A stretch of DNA of 64,000 nucleotides from Lycorma delicatula (Eukaryota; Arthropoda; Insecta; Hemiptera; Fulgoridae): assembly GCF_047948215.1 (NCBI RefSeq), contig NC_134463.1, forward strand, positions 55,310,201 to 55,374,200, in the 5' to 3' direction. Below are positions 54,660 to 64,000 of this stretch, piece after piece. Made by a program: the position numbers and the translations under genes. The notes beneath the pieces were generated by a model. The model was given only the letters and a program-made list of their open reading frames with translations. It did not search any database and was not told the DNA's origin. Positions within the stretch are counted from its first letter, which is position 1; each line of letters opens with the position of its first letter.

Positions 54660-56640
54660 AATAGGACAAAAGGAAATTTAGGGATGGACTTAAAAATAAG
54701 AAAATTCAACAAGAGCAAAAAACAGAAGCGATAGGAAGAAGATAAACGGAGGGGTGGAAGAAGAAATATAGTGAACGGATGAAGAGGTTTTAGGAAGAAA
54801 AGGAAAGAAAAGAGAAGGAAGTAAAGCTATGATTGGCTCAAGTTTACGCGCTCTCCTAAAGGGGAATAGTCGAAGATAATAATAATTATATATTAAATTA
54901 GATAATTATAAAACTTATAGAATTCTTTCAAAAATTATTAAACAGAATAAAAGAGTTTGCAGATAAATAACTTTGTGAATATTTAGCTGGTTTCAGGAAG
55001 AGCAGATCTTGCTCATAATAAAATCTTTAGTTTAAAATCAGTCATATGATATAAAATGATAGTTATGGAAAATACTTCTTAACTTTTGTAAACAACACAT
55101 TCTCTTAAATAAAATTAAAGAGAGAAATTTCAAAAACTTTCAAAATTGAAACCGGTATGAGACAAGGCGTTGATATCTCACCACTACTATCTGCCTGTAT
55201 TTTAGATGAAGTATTTGTGAAAGGCAAAAGAAGAAGTTAAACTTCAATCATATGAATGGGAATAAAACACAAAGGATTAGCAACGGCTAATTTTTCTTTT
55301 GTAGATGTTCTACAAAAGCATCTTCGTGTTTTCGGTTAAACACAACCAGAAAACAATTCGAAATTTTTAAGGAAATTCCCGAAAGAAATGGACTGTAAAT
55401 TTCATTAAAAAATAAAATCTGATGTAGACACTACATGACTTCGTTTTACACCTATTAAATTACATATACCCATTTCTAAAGGTACAAAATTTTATTTCAC
55501 GAATAATTTCTGATTTTTTTTTAATTTTTTATTATTGTTATTATTGAATTATTACTTATTGTAAAAATCTCTTTACAATCAAAGGTTAATAATTATTAAT
55601 AAATCAATATATTTAAATTTAAAAAAAAAGTTAAAAAAGAAAAAAGGCGATGAGTAAATAAGTCGATTTCGAACCGATGTGCCTTCCCCTTGTAAGACAC
55701 AAATATTTCATTAATTACATCGTTGAAAATCTCTCACTCAATGAGGGCTTATTGCTGCAATTAAGAAAAATCCAAAATACAATTTTTTTTTTTGGATTTT
55801 GGGCTTTTTGGCCTTTTTTGGTCAAGTAGATTGCAATCAAAAGGGGAAATGCACGACTAGATCTTACGACAGTCCTAAATCCAAAATTTCAACATCATAC
55901 AGCCAATCGTTTTTAGGTTATGCGAGATACATATACGTACGCACGTACGTACAGAAGTCACGCCGAATCTATTCAAAATGAATTTAGGGATGATCAAAAT
56001 AGTCATTTCTGTTGAAATCAGAAAACCGAAATTTCTCGCGATTTCATTTCATATACTTCGTGGAAGGAAGTAAAAATCATAAAAAATGATAAATCTAAAA
56101 GAACACCCATGAGAAACGGAAAAAATGGAATAAGTATCAAGGCGAAGTAATCCAAAAAAAAAAAACAAACGACTAAACAAAACGTGTTCAGAAAATCAGG
56201 TAAAAAAAATGGAAATGCCTATCCAATCAACCACAGATTTTTACAATAAAAAATTGTAAAATGCGAAATTCAGACATTACACAGCAGGGTTACAAATCCT
56301 GTAAATCTTTAAGCGGTATAAATTTTAACTTTATATATAATTAAGGAAGGCTAGAGAATATTTAATAAAAGAAAGAAAAATTCTAAGAAATATATTAGGC
56401 TCGAAGTGTGATAATAATAAAAATGTTTTAAGATCAAACTGTAGAAAATGTCATAACATAAATGACAATTAAAAACGAAGAATATTTAACGGTCATTTAA
56501 AGAGAATGAATGAAGAAAGTTTTTCAACTTCTTTGGCAATCTCAAAAAAAGTAAAAACTATGTCGAATAAAGTGCGTCAGGAGGGTGGATTACCGGTTTT
56601 AGTTAATAAAGAAAGGATGTTACACTGCTGTAATGATTCC
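54660..56640 (+). mobile_element. LINE-B relic (RT and C-terminal region), interrupted by R-A
   Basis: Weakly readable + strand pieces in order: 'AGFRKSRSC' (about 54,988; RT AGFRxGRSC block), 'IETGMRQGVDISPLL' (55,147-55,191; RT motif equivalent to GVRQGCPLSPLLFN), then the R-A insertion, then 'REYLIKERKILRNILGSK' (56,351-56,404) and 'RRIFNGHLKRMNEESF' (56,475-56,525), the post-RT ERKILRK...R..FxGHLxRM region. Heavily decayed. The same family as 4.15 kb and the 10.7 kb end. Confidence 0.65.
55417..56075 (+). repeat. R-A element, copy 10, inside the LINE-B relic
   Basis: Full length, ATCTGATGTAGACACTACAT to GGAAGGAAGTAAAAA. The 5' hairpin is ATGTAG-ACA-CTACAT, perfect but with a base pair different from the usual ATGTGG/CCACAT. 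The central hairpin region is present near 55,761-55,806. Direct flanks CATTAAAAAAT (left) and CATAAAAAATG (right) might be an imperfect duplication, but they are too AT-rich to trust. Confidence 0.8.
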
Positions 56641-57716
56641 TTGAAACTAATACTTCTTCCGGTGTTTTTTTTTTTTGTATCTCATGTTATGTTAGTATCG
56701 TGAATTTGTTTTATAATGCTGCGTGCGTATTATTCCGATAAATACATTATACTGGTACATTTGATTTTTTCTTGTTCCTTCTTTTTACATAGTTGTTGAG
56801 TTGTGACTGCATCAATTGCTTAACAATGCTACTGGCCAACAACCCACTTTGTTACTGTTACCCATACAGTAGTGCAATTTTGGAGCCGTGCTCATAAAAA
56901 ATAGATGGTTGAAATTGACCCAAAACGAATATAACTTCAAACCTGAATTTTTTTGCCACCAACTTCTTTCCTTTATTCCAGATCATATATTGGATTATTG
57001 CGAAACTTAAGTACTGTAGAGAAACTAGCTCGAACCTGGCGGTGCTCGAAAAAATCTATTTTTGACTTTTTAACGTCACTCTTTAAGTTACAAGATGTAA
57101 ACCTTGAAAACGTCCCAAAAACCTAGTTTTTTGGCTCTAACTCCGGTTCCTGAAAAACGATTTTTTGAAAATCAATAGGGTCCAAAAGATTTACATCACC
57201 CCACCAAGTTTCGTCAAAATTGATTTGTGTCCGGCAGAGCGAACAAAAGAATCTTCTACGTACATACATATTTAAATAAACATAGCAGAATTTTATTCAA
57301 AAGACCCCATAACGTAAAGTTGGTCCCCCTCCGTCCGATTCACTTAGAAAATTTGACTGGGCGCAATAGCAATTTGTATAATATTTTGGAAATCCGCTAA
57401 AAAGATTAGCTTTTAGAGAAAGAAAAGGGTCTGCAAGAGATCGGAATAAAAGATCAGATTTTAGACGGGGAAATTTTCAACAAAAAAGTACAGAGTTTAA
57501 AATATTTAAAGTGAATGAAGAGGAAAGAGGAAACAACAATAGAAAATCACAGAACATACAAAAAGATTAAGAAATATGATGACAGATGGCAAAAGATTAA
57601 AGCCTTAAAGGAAAACAAAACGTTTGTTCACGCGGTGAAGAGATGACCAATTAAAAAAATCTGAACATTTAGTAAAAAGAAAAAACAAATAATTTATTTT
57701 TGAAAATCCTTTTATT
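56641..57716. other. Noncoding DNA with the dispersed AAAGTTTCATCAAAA-type phrase
   Basis: 57,060-57,260 carries 'GGCTCTAACTCCGG' and 'CCAAGTTTCGTCAAAATTG' with a trailing 'CGTACATACATA', related to 1-330 and 16,370-16,560. At 57,420-57,640 there are short + strand pieces such as 'DDRWQKIKALKEN' that could belong to a LINE, but I cannot confirm this. Confidence 0.4.
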
Positions 57717-58689
57717 GTTTTTTTTTGTCTTCAGTCATTTGACTGGTTTGATGCAACTCTCCAAGATTCCCTATCTAGTGCTAGTCGTCTCATTTCAGTA
57801 TACCCTCTACATCCTACATCCCTAACAATTTGTTTTACATATTCCAAACGTGGCCTATAAGTCTGTCTCTTCTTTTAACTATATTTTTCCAAATGCTTCT
57901 TTCTTCATCTATTTGCCGCAATACCTCTTCATTTGTCACTTTATCCACCCATCTGATTTTTAACATTCTCCTATAGCACCACATTTCAAAGGCTTCTAAT
58001 CTTTTCTTCTCAGATACTCCGATTGTCCAAGTTTCACTTCCATATAAAGCGACACTCCAAACATATACTTTCAAAAATCTTTTCCTGACATTTAAATTTT
58101 TTGATGTAAACAAATGATATTTCTTACTGAAGGCTCGTTTCGCTTGTGCTATTCGGCATTTTATATCGCTCCTGCTTCGTCCGTCTTTAGTAATTCTACT
58201 TCCCAAATAACAAAATTCTTCTACATCCATAATCTTTTCTCCTCCTATTTTCACATTCAGTGGTCCATCTTTGTTATTTCTACTACATTTCATTACTTTT
58301 GTTTTGTTCTTGTTTATTTTCATGCGATAGTTCTTGCGTAGGACTTCATCTATGCCGTTCATTGTTTCTTTTAAATCCTTTTTACTCTCGGCTAGAATTA
58401 CTATATCATCAGCAAATCGTAGCATCTTTATCTTTTCACCTTGTACTGTTACTCCGAATCTAAATTGTTCTTTAATATCATTAACTGCTAGTTCCATGTA
58501 AAGATTAAAAAGTAACGGAGATAGGGAACATCCTTGTCGGACTCCCTTTCTTATTACGGCTTCTTTCTTATGTTCTTCAATTGTTACTGTTGCTGTTTGG
58601 TTCCTGTACATGTTAGCAATTGTTTTTCTATCTCTGTATTTGAACCCTAATTTTTATTAAATGCTGAACATTTTATTCTAGTCTACGTT
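57717..58689 (-). mobile_element. LINE-A copy 4, longest open copy (258-codon RT frame), with 11 bp duplication
   Basis: Minus-strand open frame 57,835-58,611 without stops: RT motif 'RKGVRQGCSLSPLLFN' at residues about 21-36, catalytic 'RFADDIVILAES' with FADD at residues 66-69, 'NYRMKINKNKTKVMKCSRNN', 'EEFCYLGSRITKDGRSRSDI', 'KVYVWSVALYGSETWTIGVS' and 'EAFEMWCYRRMLKIRWVDKV'. Near the 3' end a deletion removes the 'EGQVEGKNCVGRPR' part and shifts the frame. The 3' end and A tail match the other copies. Flanks ATCCTTTTATT at 57,706-57,716 and 58,690-58,700 form a perfect 11 bp duplication. It lacks endonuclease, so it cannot move on its own. Confidence 0.95.
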
Positions 58690-58700
58690 ATCCTTTTATT

Positions 58701-59239
58701 TAAAAAAAAGAAATGTAAAAGCATAACTGGAAATTTAATTAAAAATAAAATTACTAATAAAATAAATTACAAAATAAAAAGGAAATATTAAACCTGTACA
58801 AAAAAAAAGGTAGGCAGATTAACAGGGATAATAAGATAGAGAATGGAATTTTTTTAACGATTAGGGAAAAATAATTTTTTATAACGTAGCAAGTAGAATT
58901 ATTGAAAATCTTCTTTTTTTATTCAGTTTTTCTTCTCTTTCTGTTTAACGGTGCAGATATTCCTTATATTCCCCCCCCCCACTCCACAGTGGATTATAAA
59001 CTTATTTTCCTTCATCACTCATCTCTTTAATTTATCCTTCAACACCTTTTTTTTACTTTTAACTTTTTTAGTTTTAAGTTTTTAATATATTTTATTACTT
59101 TTTTTTATCCGAAATGATTGCGAATAAATATACCTAATCTTTCAATTTTAAATCTCCTGATATAACTTGCAGAAATTTCTAACGGAAAGAAGTGGAAAAA
59201 TAATCAATTTTCGTCTTCCAACATTAACTCTGGAAAATT
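58701..59239. other. AT-rich DNA
   Basis: A C10 run lies near 58,971-58,980. No gene recognised. Confidence 0.5.
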
Positions 59240-59860
59240 ACATCTGAGTTGGATCTAATCAACGAGTTGCTGGCTAGCTGGAAAATAAAATTTAATCCTG
59301 CGTAATCAAGTCATGTAACGTTTACAATGAGGAAAGAGGACTACCCACGAGACCTCCTGGATAGCATTTTATCCCGTATGCTAACCACGGTACAGTACCT
59401 ATATTTACATCTGGACCGGCGTCTGATTTGCAAACATCATCTGAGAGAAAAAAGGAAGCAGTTAAACATTAATTTTAAACAGATGTACTGGTTGCTAGGC
59501 AGGAGGTCTCAGATGTCATTGACTAACAAACAGTTGTTGTACAAAGTACTTCTGAAACCGGTACGGATCTATGGTATCCAGCTTTAGGGAAAAACATTCA
59601 AAAGCATCGATGAAATTATCCACTTTTTTCAGAATAAATTAATTAAGATCATAAAGAAGAGCCTTGGTTTGTTAGGAACAGCGAAAGCCATGAATATCTC
59701 GGGTTGACATACGTTCACGAGAAGATTCAATAATTCAGTCTCTAATATAAATTACGGCTTAACAACCGTGAAAACAAGGTTATTATCTTTACTAGATAAT
59801 AGTGAGGATTTTAGGGTCTAAAATGATACCATGTCTTGGATCTAGGAGATAATGCGTGAT
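59240..59860 (+). mobile_element. Jockey-type LINE C-terminal fragment
   Basis: Reads 'LINELLASWKIKFNPA' (about 59,257), 'SSHVTFTMRKEDYPRD' (about 59,309), 'QYLYLHLDRRLICKHHLREK' (59,393-59,452), 'FKQMYWLLGRRSQMSLTNKQ' (59,474-59,533), 'LLYKVLLKPVRIYGIQL' (59,534-59,584), a stop in place of Trp, then 'FQNKLIKIIKKSLG'. Compared with the 19.7-22 kb relic this copy is less decayed over the shared part, but several stops and frameshifts remain. Confidence 0.78.
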
Positions 59861-60723
59861 ATCTAGTAACGTATACAATTGCTATGTATTCTTTTGAGAG
59901 GTTTCAATGAAAAACTTTCTATTTCACGTGATTAATTTCTCATTCAGTTTACTTATAGTTTTTTTTTTTTGTATATCAAAATAACTGTAAATATAATTTT
60001 GAAGAAAAAACTTATATTTTTAATATTTCGGTACTTAAGCTTTTAATATACTTAAGGTAAAAAATATTTTTTTTAATATTCTTAAAAAAATAGAATACCA
60101 TGGTATTCTATTTTTTTTCTTACTAAGCTAAATATGTTATCGCTTTATTTCAAAGACAACTAAAAAAAAGTACAATATTAAGAGTTAATTAATTTTTATT
60201 AACTATCTAAAAGAACGTGCTTAAAATAATTTTTACAAAACATTAAAAAAAAATAAATGTTTTATTAAAATAATTATTCGACTCAGATACTAAGAACAAA
60301 CAAATATAGATAAATAGTAGAGACTTAAATAAAGAAAGAGGGCAAAGGAAGTGAAGAAGCCGTAACTATTATGACGTCACTAGAAGTGAATCGTTCTACA
60401 CGATTAAATCGTGCGTGTATTTAAAAAGGAACAACCTTCAACAATCTCATCTCAACGGACTGTTTTGTTGTTTTTTTTTATCGTTGACAATTCTGAATTT
60501 TTTTCCTTTCTTTCTTTCTATCTGTATTTATTTTTTTTTTTTTACAAAGTTAATGCATGATTTAAATCTATACATTGTATGTTAAAAATCATAATAACTT
60601 ATGTGTGTTAATGTTTCCTGTCAAACTGCAGACGAGCATGTATAAATATAAAATAGAAACGCACATACATTCACGCAAGCAAGCAATATAACATAATATA
60701 ACAGACACAATATATATACACAT

Positions 60724-60788
<65 letters not shown>

Positions 60789-61502
60789 TTACATCAGAAA
60801 GTAAAAAGAAGACATCTGTAGTTTACATTATTAAAAATCACATCTGTTTCCGAAGTTTACATGATAGAAATTTGATTTTTTTCTTTTAATTAATATGATT
60901 CATTTAAACCAAATAGTTTTATCTGTGAATTCAAATAATGTCATAAGAAAAAGATTTTAAGGAAATGATTTCTACATTACACACCTTTAGATAACGCAAT
61001 AACAGAACATTATATACCAGTAAAGTACGACGATGATTTTTTTTACAAATTTCAGTCTTAGATTATCTAGAAAAATAATTTGAGCTTAGAAGAAACTTGA
61101 GTAATGAAAGTAGTAATGTTAAACGGGACTGAAAATAATATAAATATAAGAAACTCAAATATGTTGTAATGTAAGCACTTCTAGAAAACATGACAACGAT
61201 GTTGCCAAAATTCCGAACGTTTAAACCGAACATAAACTTTATTTAAACTCTCGCCACAAATGAAGTTGAAAAATCTTACTATAAATTAACCTTACTTATG
61301 TTTTTATATAAAAAAAAATAATAATTTCTTGATTATTTGGTTAAATCAATAAATAAAACATAATTTTAATATTTTATTTTAAAAAATAAACAATTAAAAA
61401 AATATATATATATATTTTTATAAATAAGTGATTTTTTTTAATGCTTTTAGTTTATAGTTGCATCAAAAATTAGTCATTAACGACTTCAGTGTAATATAAC
61501 TG
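59861..61502. other. AT-rich DNA with a long (AT)n tract
   Basis: (AT)n at about 60,728-60,783. Near 60,080-60,120 there is a short inverted pair AGAATACCAT / ATGGTATTCT. No gene recognised. Confidence 0.55.
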
Positions 61503-61717
61503 TACCGGTAACGTCTTGAACAAACTCAGGTCGACTACTCCTAAGACGTGTGAATTGAAAATCCAACCACCAAAGAACACCGGTATCCACGACCAAGCTT
61601 TTAAATCCAAATAAGAGTAACTACCTTTAGTAGGATTTGAACCTGAGAACTTCGACTTCGAAATCAGCTGATTTACGACGACGAGTTTGCAACTAGACCA
61701 ACCCGGTGGTGGGTTGA
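61503..61717 (-). mobile_element. SINE-1 copy j (inverse, 3' truncated, diverged)
   Basis: From ACGTCTTGAACAAACTCAGG to GACCAACCCGGTGGTGGGTT. Clearly SINE-1 but the most diverged copy. B-box region GGATTTGAACC survives. No target duplication was found. Confidence 0.82.
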
Positions 61718-62487
61718 TTTTAATTTTGGTTTTCCTTTTGTAAATAAAAAGCTAGATTACGATCAAAAACAGTTAAAAAATTTTACTTTCTAACTCTACA
61801 TGACTATTCCAGTTGTTATACGATCATAATCCAAAAAAGAACACGTATAAAAAATAAAATAAAATAAAAGAGAAGAAAAAATGTATAAATAATTATTTCC
61901 TAGCTGTAATTACTTACAAAGTATATTAAAAACAATAATTTAAAGATAAATGTACTAAATAAACAGGAATCAGATAATTTGTACATTATTTTATCAATTC
62001 TTATTCTGAAACGTCATTTTTGAGTAAAAGTAGATTAGTCATTAATACCTTTCTTGAATTTTGAAATTTATAAAATTTTTTGTTGAAAATTTTCAATTAT
62101 AAATCTCAATATATACTGAACGATAACTATCAGGACCACGTTTAACACAATTTAACACTATTTGATAAAGTTAAAGCGACATGTATTTAGATAGACGGTA
62201 ACACCGATGTTTCGCGTCTACACCAGCAGTAACATTTCCAACTATTTCAGTAACTTAATGAGAGAAGTTATGTTGCCGTAATAATATAATATAATAACAA
62301 TTGTCTTTATTGATCTCACAAGTAAAATGCATTACAGTAAAACAGATTAACATTACACATGCAATTAGACAATACTCATGATCTTTGGACCGTCTTGAGG
62401 GGTTGACTAAACATTAATAAAAATATCACTACACGAATAGTATGATAATAAAAAAATAAATAAATAAATAGAAAACAGAATTAAAAG

Positions 62488-62538
<51 letters not shown>

Positions 62539-62593
62539 TTCTCAAAATGGTTACCATTGATATATTAATAAATTATTAAATATTATTAAAAAG
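61718..62593. other. AT-rich DNA with (AT)n tract
   Basis: (AT)n at about 62,491-62,535. No gene recognised. Confidence 0.55.
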
Positions 62594-63546
62594 TACACAT
62601 CCCCTTACCAGTAATTAATTTTGAACTTCTCAAAATGTTTCAGTCTTAGACCATCGTCAGGAGATCAAAGTCTGTATAAAGAAATATGTAAATGTTCGTT
62701 TGTTCAAAATCTTAAATCTCCGAAAATTCTTCACAGATCGCTTTGAAATTTTGATACAACGTTGCATTTGAATACGCGCTTGTTTTTATATACCTAAGAT
62801 GTCACACCTGTGAAAGGTAAAAACATGCTTTTTGGGAAAAACAGCGCTATCTGTTGGACGTAAAAGCAACACCCGCTATACCAAATATTTTACGATTCCA
62901 TTTCAGTGTTTCCAATATGTGTCTCCGCTATAGACTAAAATACAACTGGACCGATTTACGCGTGGGGAAAAGGTAGAAATCGGAAAAGGTAAAAGGAAAG
63001 ACGGCAAAAAAGGAAGAAAGGGAAAAAGGGAAAATGGAAAAAAGGGAAAAGTAGAACGGGAAAAGGTAATGGAAAAGTGAAAGAATAAAAAAGGGGAATG
63101 GGGAAAGAGGGAAGGGGAAAATGTAGAAGGAATGGAAAGGGGGGTGAAAATATGAACGGGGGAATGGGGGAAGGAAACTGAAAAACTAAAATGGGGGAAA
63201 TTAAAATGTGTAAAGGAGAAAAAGGAAAATGGAAAAGGGAAAGGTTAAATTTTGTGGAGTTCCGTAATGTTGATTTGGTTAATGTTTTATCAAACTTTCA
63301 ATTGTGTTCATTTAATATATATATATATACCAAAATCTAGCAACAGCGAAGCATTGCTGGTCTGCTGGTATTATAATAAAATAAAGTTAAAAAATTAAAA
63401 TATTAAACAGTTATGAGTGATTGCTAGTTATCAGTATACTCTGAGTATACTGATAACATTTTAATCTCCTGACGACGGTCTACGGACTGAACGATCTTGA
63501 GAGGTTAGAAATTAATTCCTGGTAAGTTGGATTTGTACTTTTTAAT
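62594..63546. mobile_element. Inverted-repeat element (~80 bp arms) enclosing a Helitron-like segment
   Basis: The arms 62,594-62,672 and 63,465-63,546 are inverse complements (AAAAAGTACACATCC..CTTACCAG ... GTCGTCAGGAGAT-type wording). Inside, 62,673-62,740 has TGTTCGTTTGTTCAAAATCT and the interior ends near 63,341-63,373 with AGCAACAGCGAAGCATTGCT (a small stem) and GGTCTGCTGGTA. That arrangement recalls Helitron-like non-autonomous repeats, but the canonical CTRRT end is missing. No coding. Confidence 0.45.
62962..63245 (+). repeat. Polypurine (G/A) tract, ~280 bp
   Basis: Almost all bases are G or A on the + strand, in irregular GGGAAAA/GGAAAAG units. No exact period is visible. It lies within the inverted-repeat element. 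Confidence 0.9.
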
Positions 63547-63720
63547 AATAATAATTTATATATAAATCAATCAGTTACAATCAAATTTAATAACAGAGAC
63601 ACTAAAAAGAAAAGAATATTAGAAATTAATATCCTGAATCCAACAGAAACGATAAGCCCAAGCATATTAATAAACTTTCACACAAGTGTCCAGTTATTAC
63701 CATTTAAGTAGTCCTTTAAT
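63547..63720. other. AT-rich spacer
   Basis: Nothing recognised. Confidence 0.5.
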
Positions 63721-63984
63721 TCACGAAGTACTTTCCTTGAAATAATTCAACTTAAATTCTTTTATTATTGGACACGCAGCAATAAAATGGAAGACATCTT
63801 CCTCTTCGCCCTTATTACATAATGAACACAATTTAGAATTTCTGGTGAACGAATATTTATTCAGATAAATTAATTCACATCTCGCTTTAAAAAAACAGTT
63901 AATTTTAGTTGACTTTCGATCGCTAAATGTGTAATTGAACCTCAGCTCCTTGTACAGCACAAATCTTTGACTGCCGGATAACAT
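63721..63984 (-). mobile_element. LINE 3' terminal ORF fragment with zinc-finger-like C-terminus
   Basis: The minus-strand frame encodes 'FKARCELIYLNKYSFTRN' followed by 'LCSLCNKGEEEDVFHFIAAC' (CxxC...H...C) and 'PIIKEFKLNYF', the layout of C-terminal zinc-finger regions in several LINE ORFs. The frame is open up to the window edge, so more of the element probably lies beyond 64,000. The family is not identified. Confidence 0.55.
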
Positions 63985-64000
63985 TTCCGAATACCTACAT

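Noticed and set aside
60728..60783. CRISPR-like or origin-like repeat array
   Set aside because: It is a plain AT dinucleotide microsatellite. No spaced repeat units exist anywhere in the window.
1..64000. Promoters, operons, ribosome binding sites, riboswitches or prokaryotic terminators
   Set aside because: The window is eukaryotic repeat DNA. AT-rich TATA-like strings are everywhere and none can be tied to a gene.
1..64000. A previously undescribed defence, secretion or biosynthetic system
   Set aside because: Nothing beyond mobile elements and their relics could be supported on either strand.

Overview
This window looks like repeat-packed nuclear DNA from an arthropod, most likely an insect and plausibly a hemipteran with a large genome. 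That assignment is inferred from the AT-rich base composition, long (AT)n tracts, tRNA-derived SINEs and the mix of Jockey-like, mariner, hAT, BEL/Pao and short TIR elements. The species cannot be fixed from sequence alone. I found no convincing intact host gene, no rRNA, no CRISPR array and no functional tRNA gene. The only candidate for a host-gene remnant is a weak one, a possible chemoreceptor-like exon near 45.2-45.7 kb.

The recurring families, with names local to this report, are as follows. LINE-A is a non-LTR retrotransposon with four copies (5.3, 43.9, 49.3 and 57.7 kb), each 5'-truncated and each bounded by an 11-12 bp target-site duplication. SINE-1 is a tRNA-headed SINE of about 300 bp with ten copies, four of them with clear duplications. 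SINE-2 is a second tRNA-headed SINE with two copies. R-A is a 0.6-0.85 kb element with short inverted termini and two internal hairpins, in ten loci. LINE-B, LINE-C, Jockey-like and RNase H-bearing LINE fragments are decayed. Several Tc1/mariner-type transposase genes are present at different stages of decay, along with hAT-like elements, a BEL/Pao Gag fragment and a BEL/Pao Pol fragment.

Layout. 0-10 kb holds R-A, R-B and R-C repeats, a LINE-B RT fragment, LINE-A copy 1 and a hAT-like element. 10-19 kb holds a textbook SINE-1 insertion, R-A and R-B copies and long unannotated AT-rich DNA. 19.7-22 kb is a decayed Jockey-type ORF2. 23.5-28.3 kb holds an inverted hAT-like copy, SINEs, a LINE-C fragment, an internally deleted transposon with TIRs of about 110 bp, and a mariner C-terminus. 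29.7-38.4 kb is a mosaic of LINE and transposase pieces, including an almost full-length mariner-family element (34.5-35.8 kb). 40-42.2 kb holds an RNase H LINE end and a pogo-like terminus. 43.6-45 kb is a large foldback with LINE-A inside one arm. 45.7-50.2 kb stacks SINE, Tc1, hAT MITE, BEL Gag and LINE-A. 51.8-53.4 kb is a BEL/Pao integrase region cut by a SINE. 54-58.7 kb holds tandem SINEs, a LINE-B relic carrying an R-A copy, and LINE-A copy 4. 59-64 kb holds a Jockey fragment, a SINE, an inverted-repeat element containing a long purine tract, and another LINE 3' end.

The elements do not act together as a pathway. What the window records is a history of nested insertion: BEL and LINE-B are old hosts, SINE-1, R-A and LINE-A went into them later, and the best-preserved target duplications belong to LINE-A and SINE-1. 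I did not find a new biological system. The most informative observations are the SINE/LINE duplications, the paired hairpins of R-A with a compensatory change, and the nested foldback.
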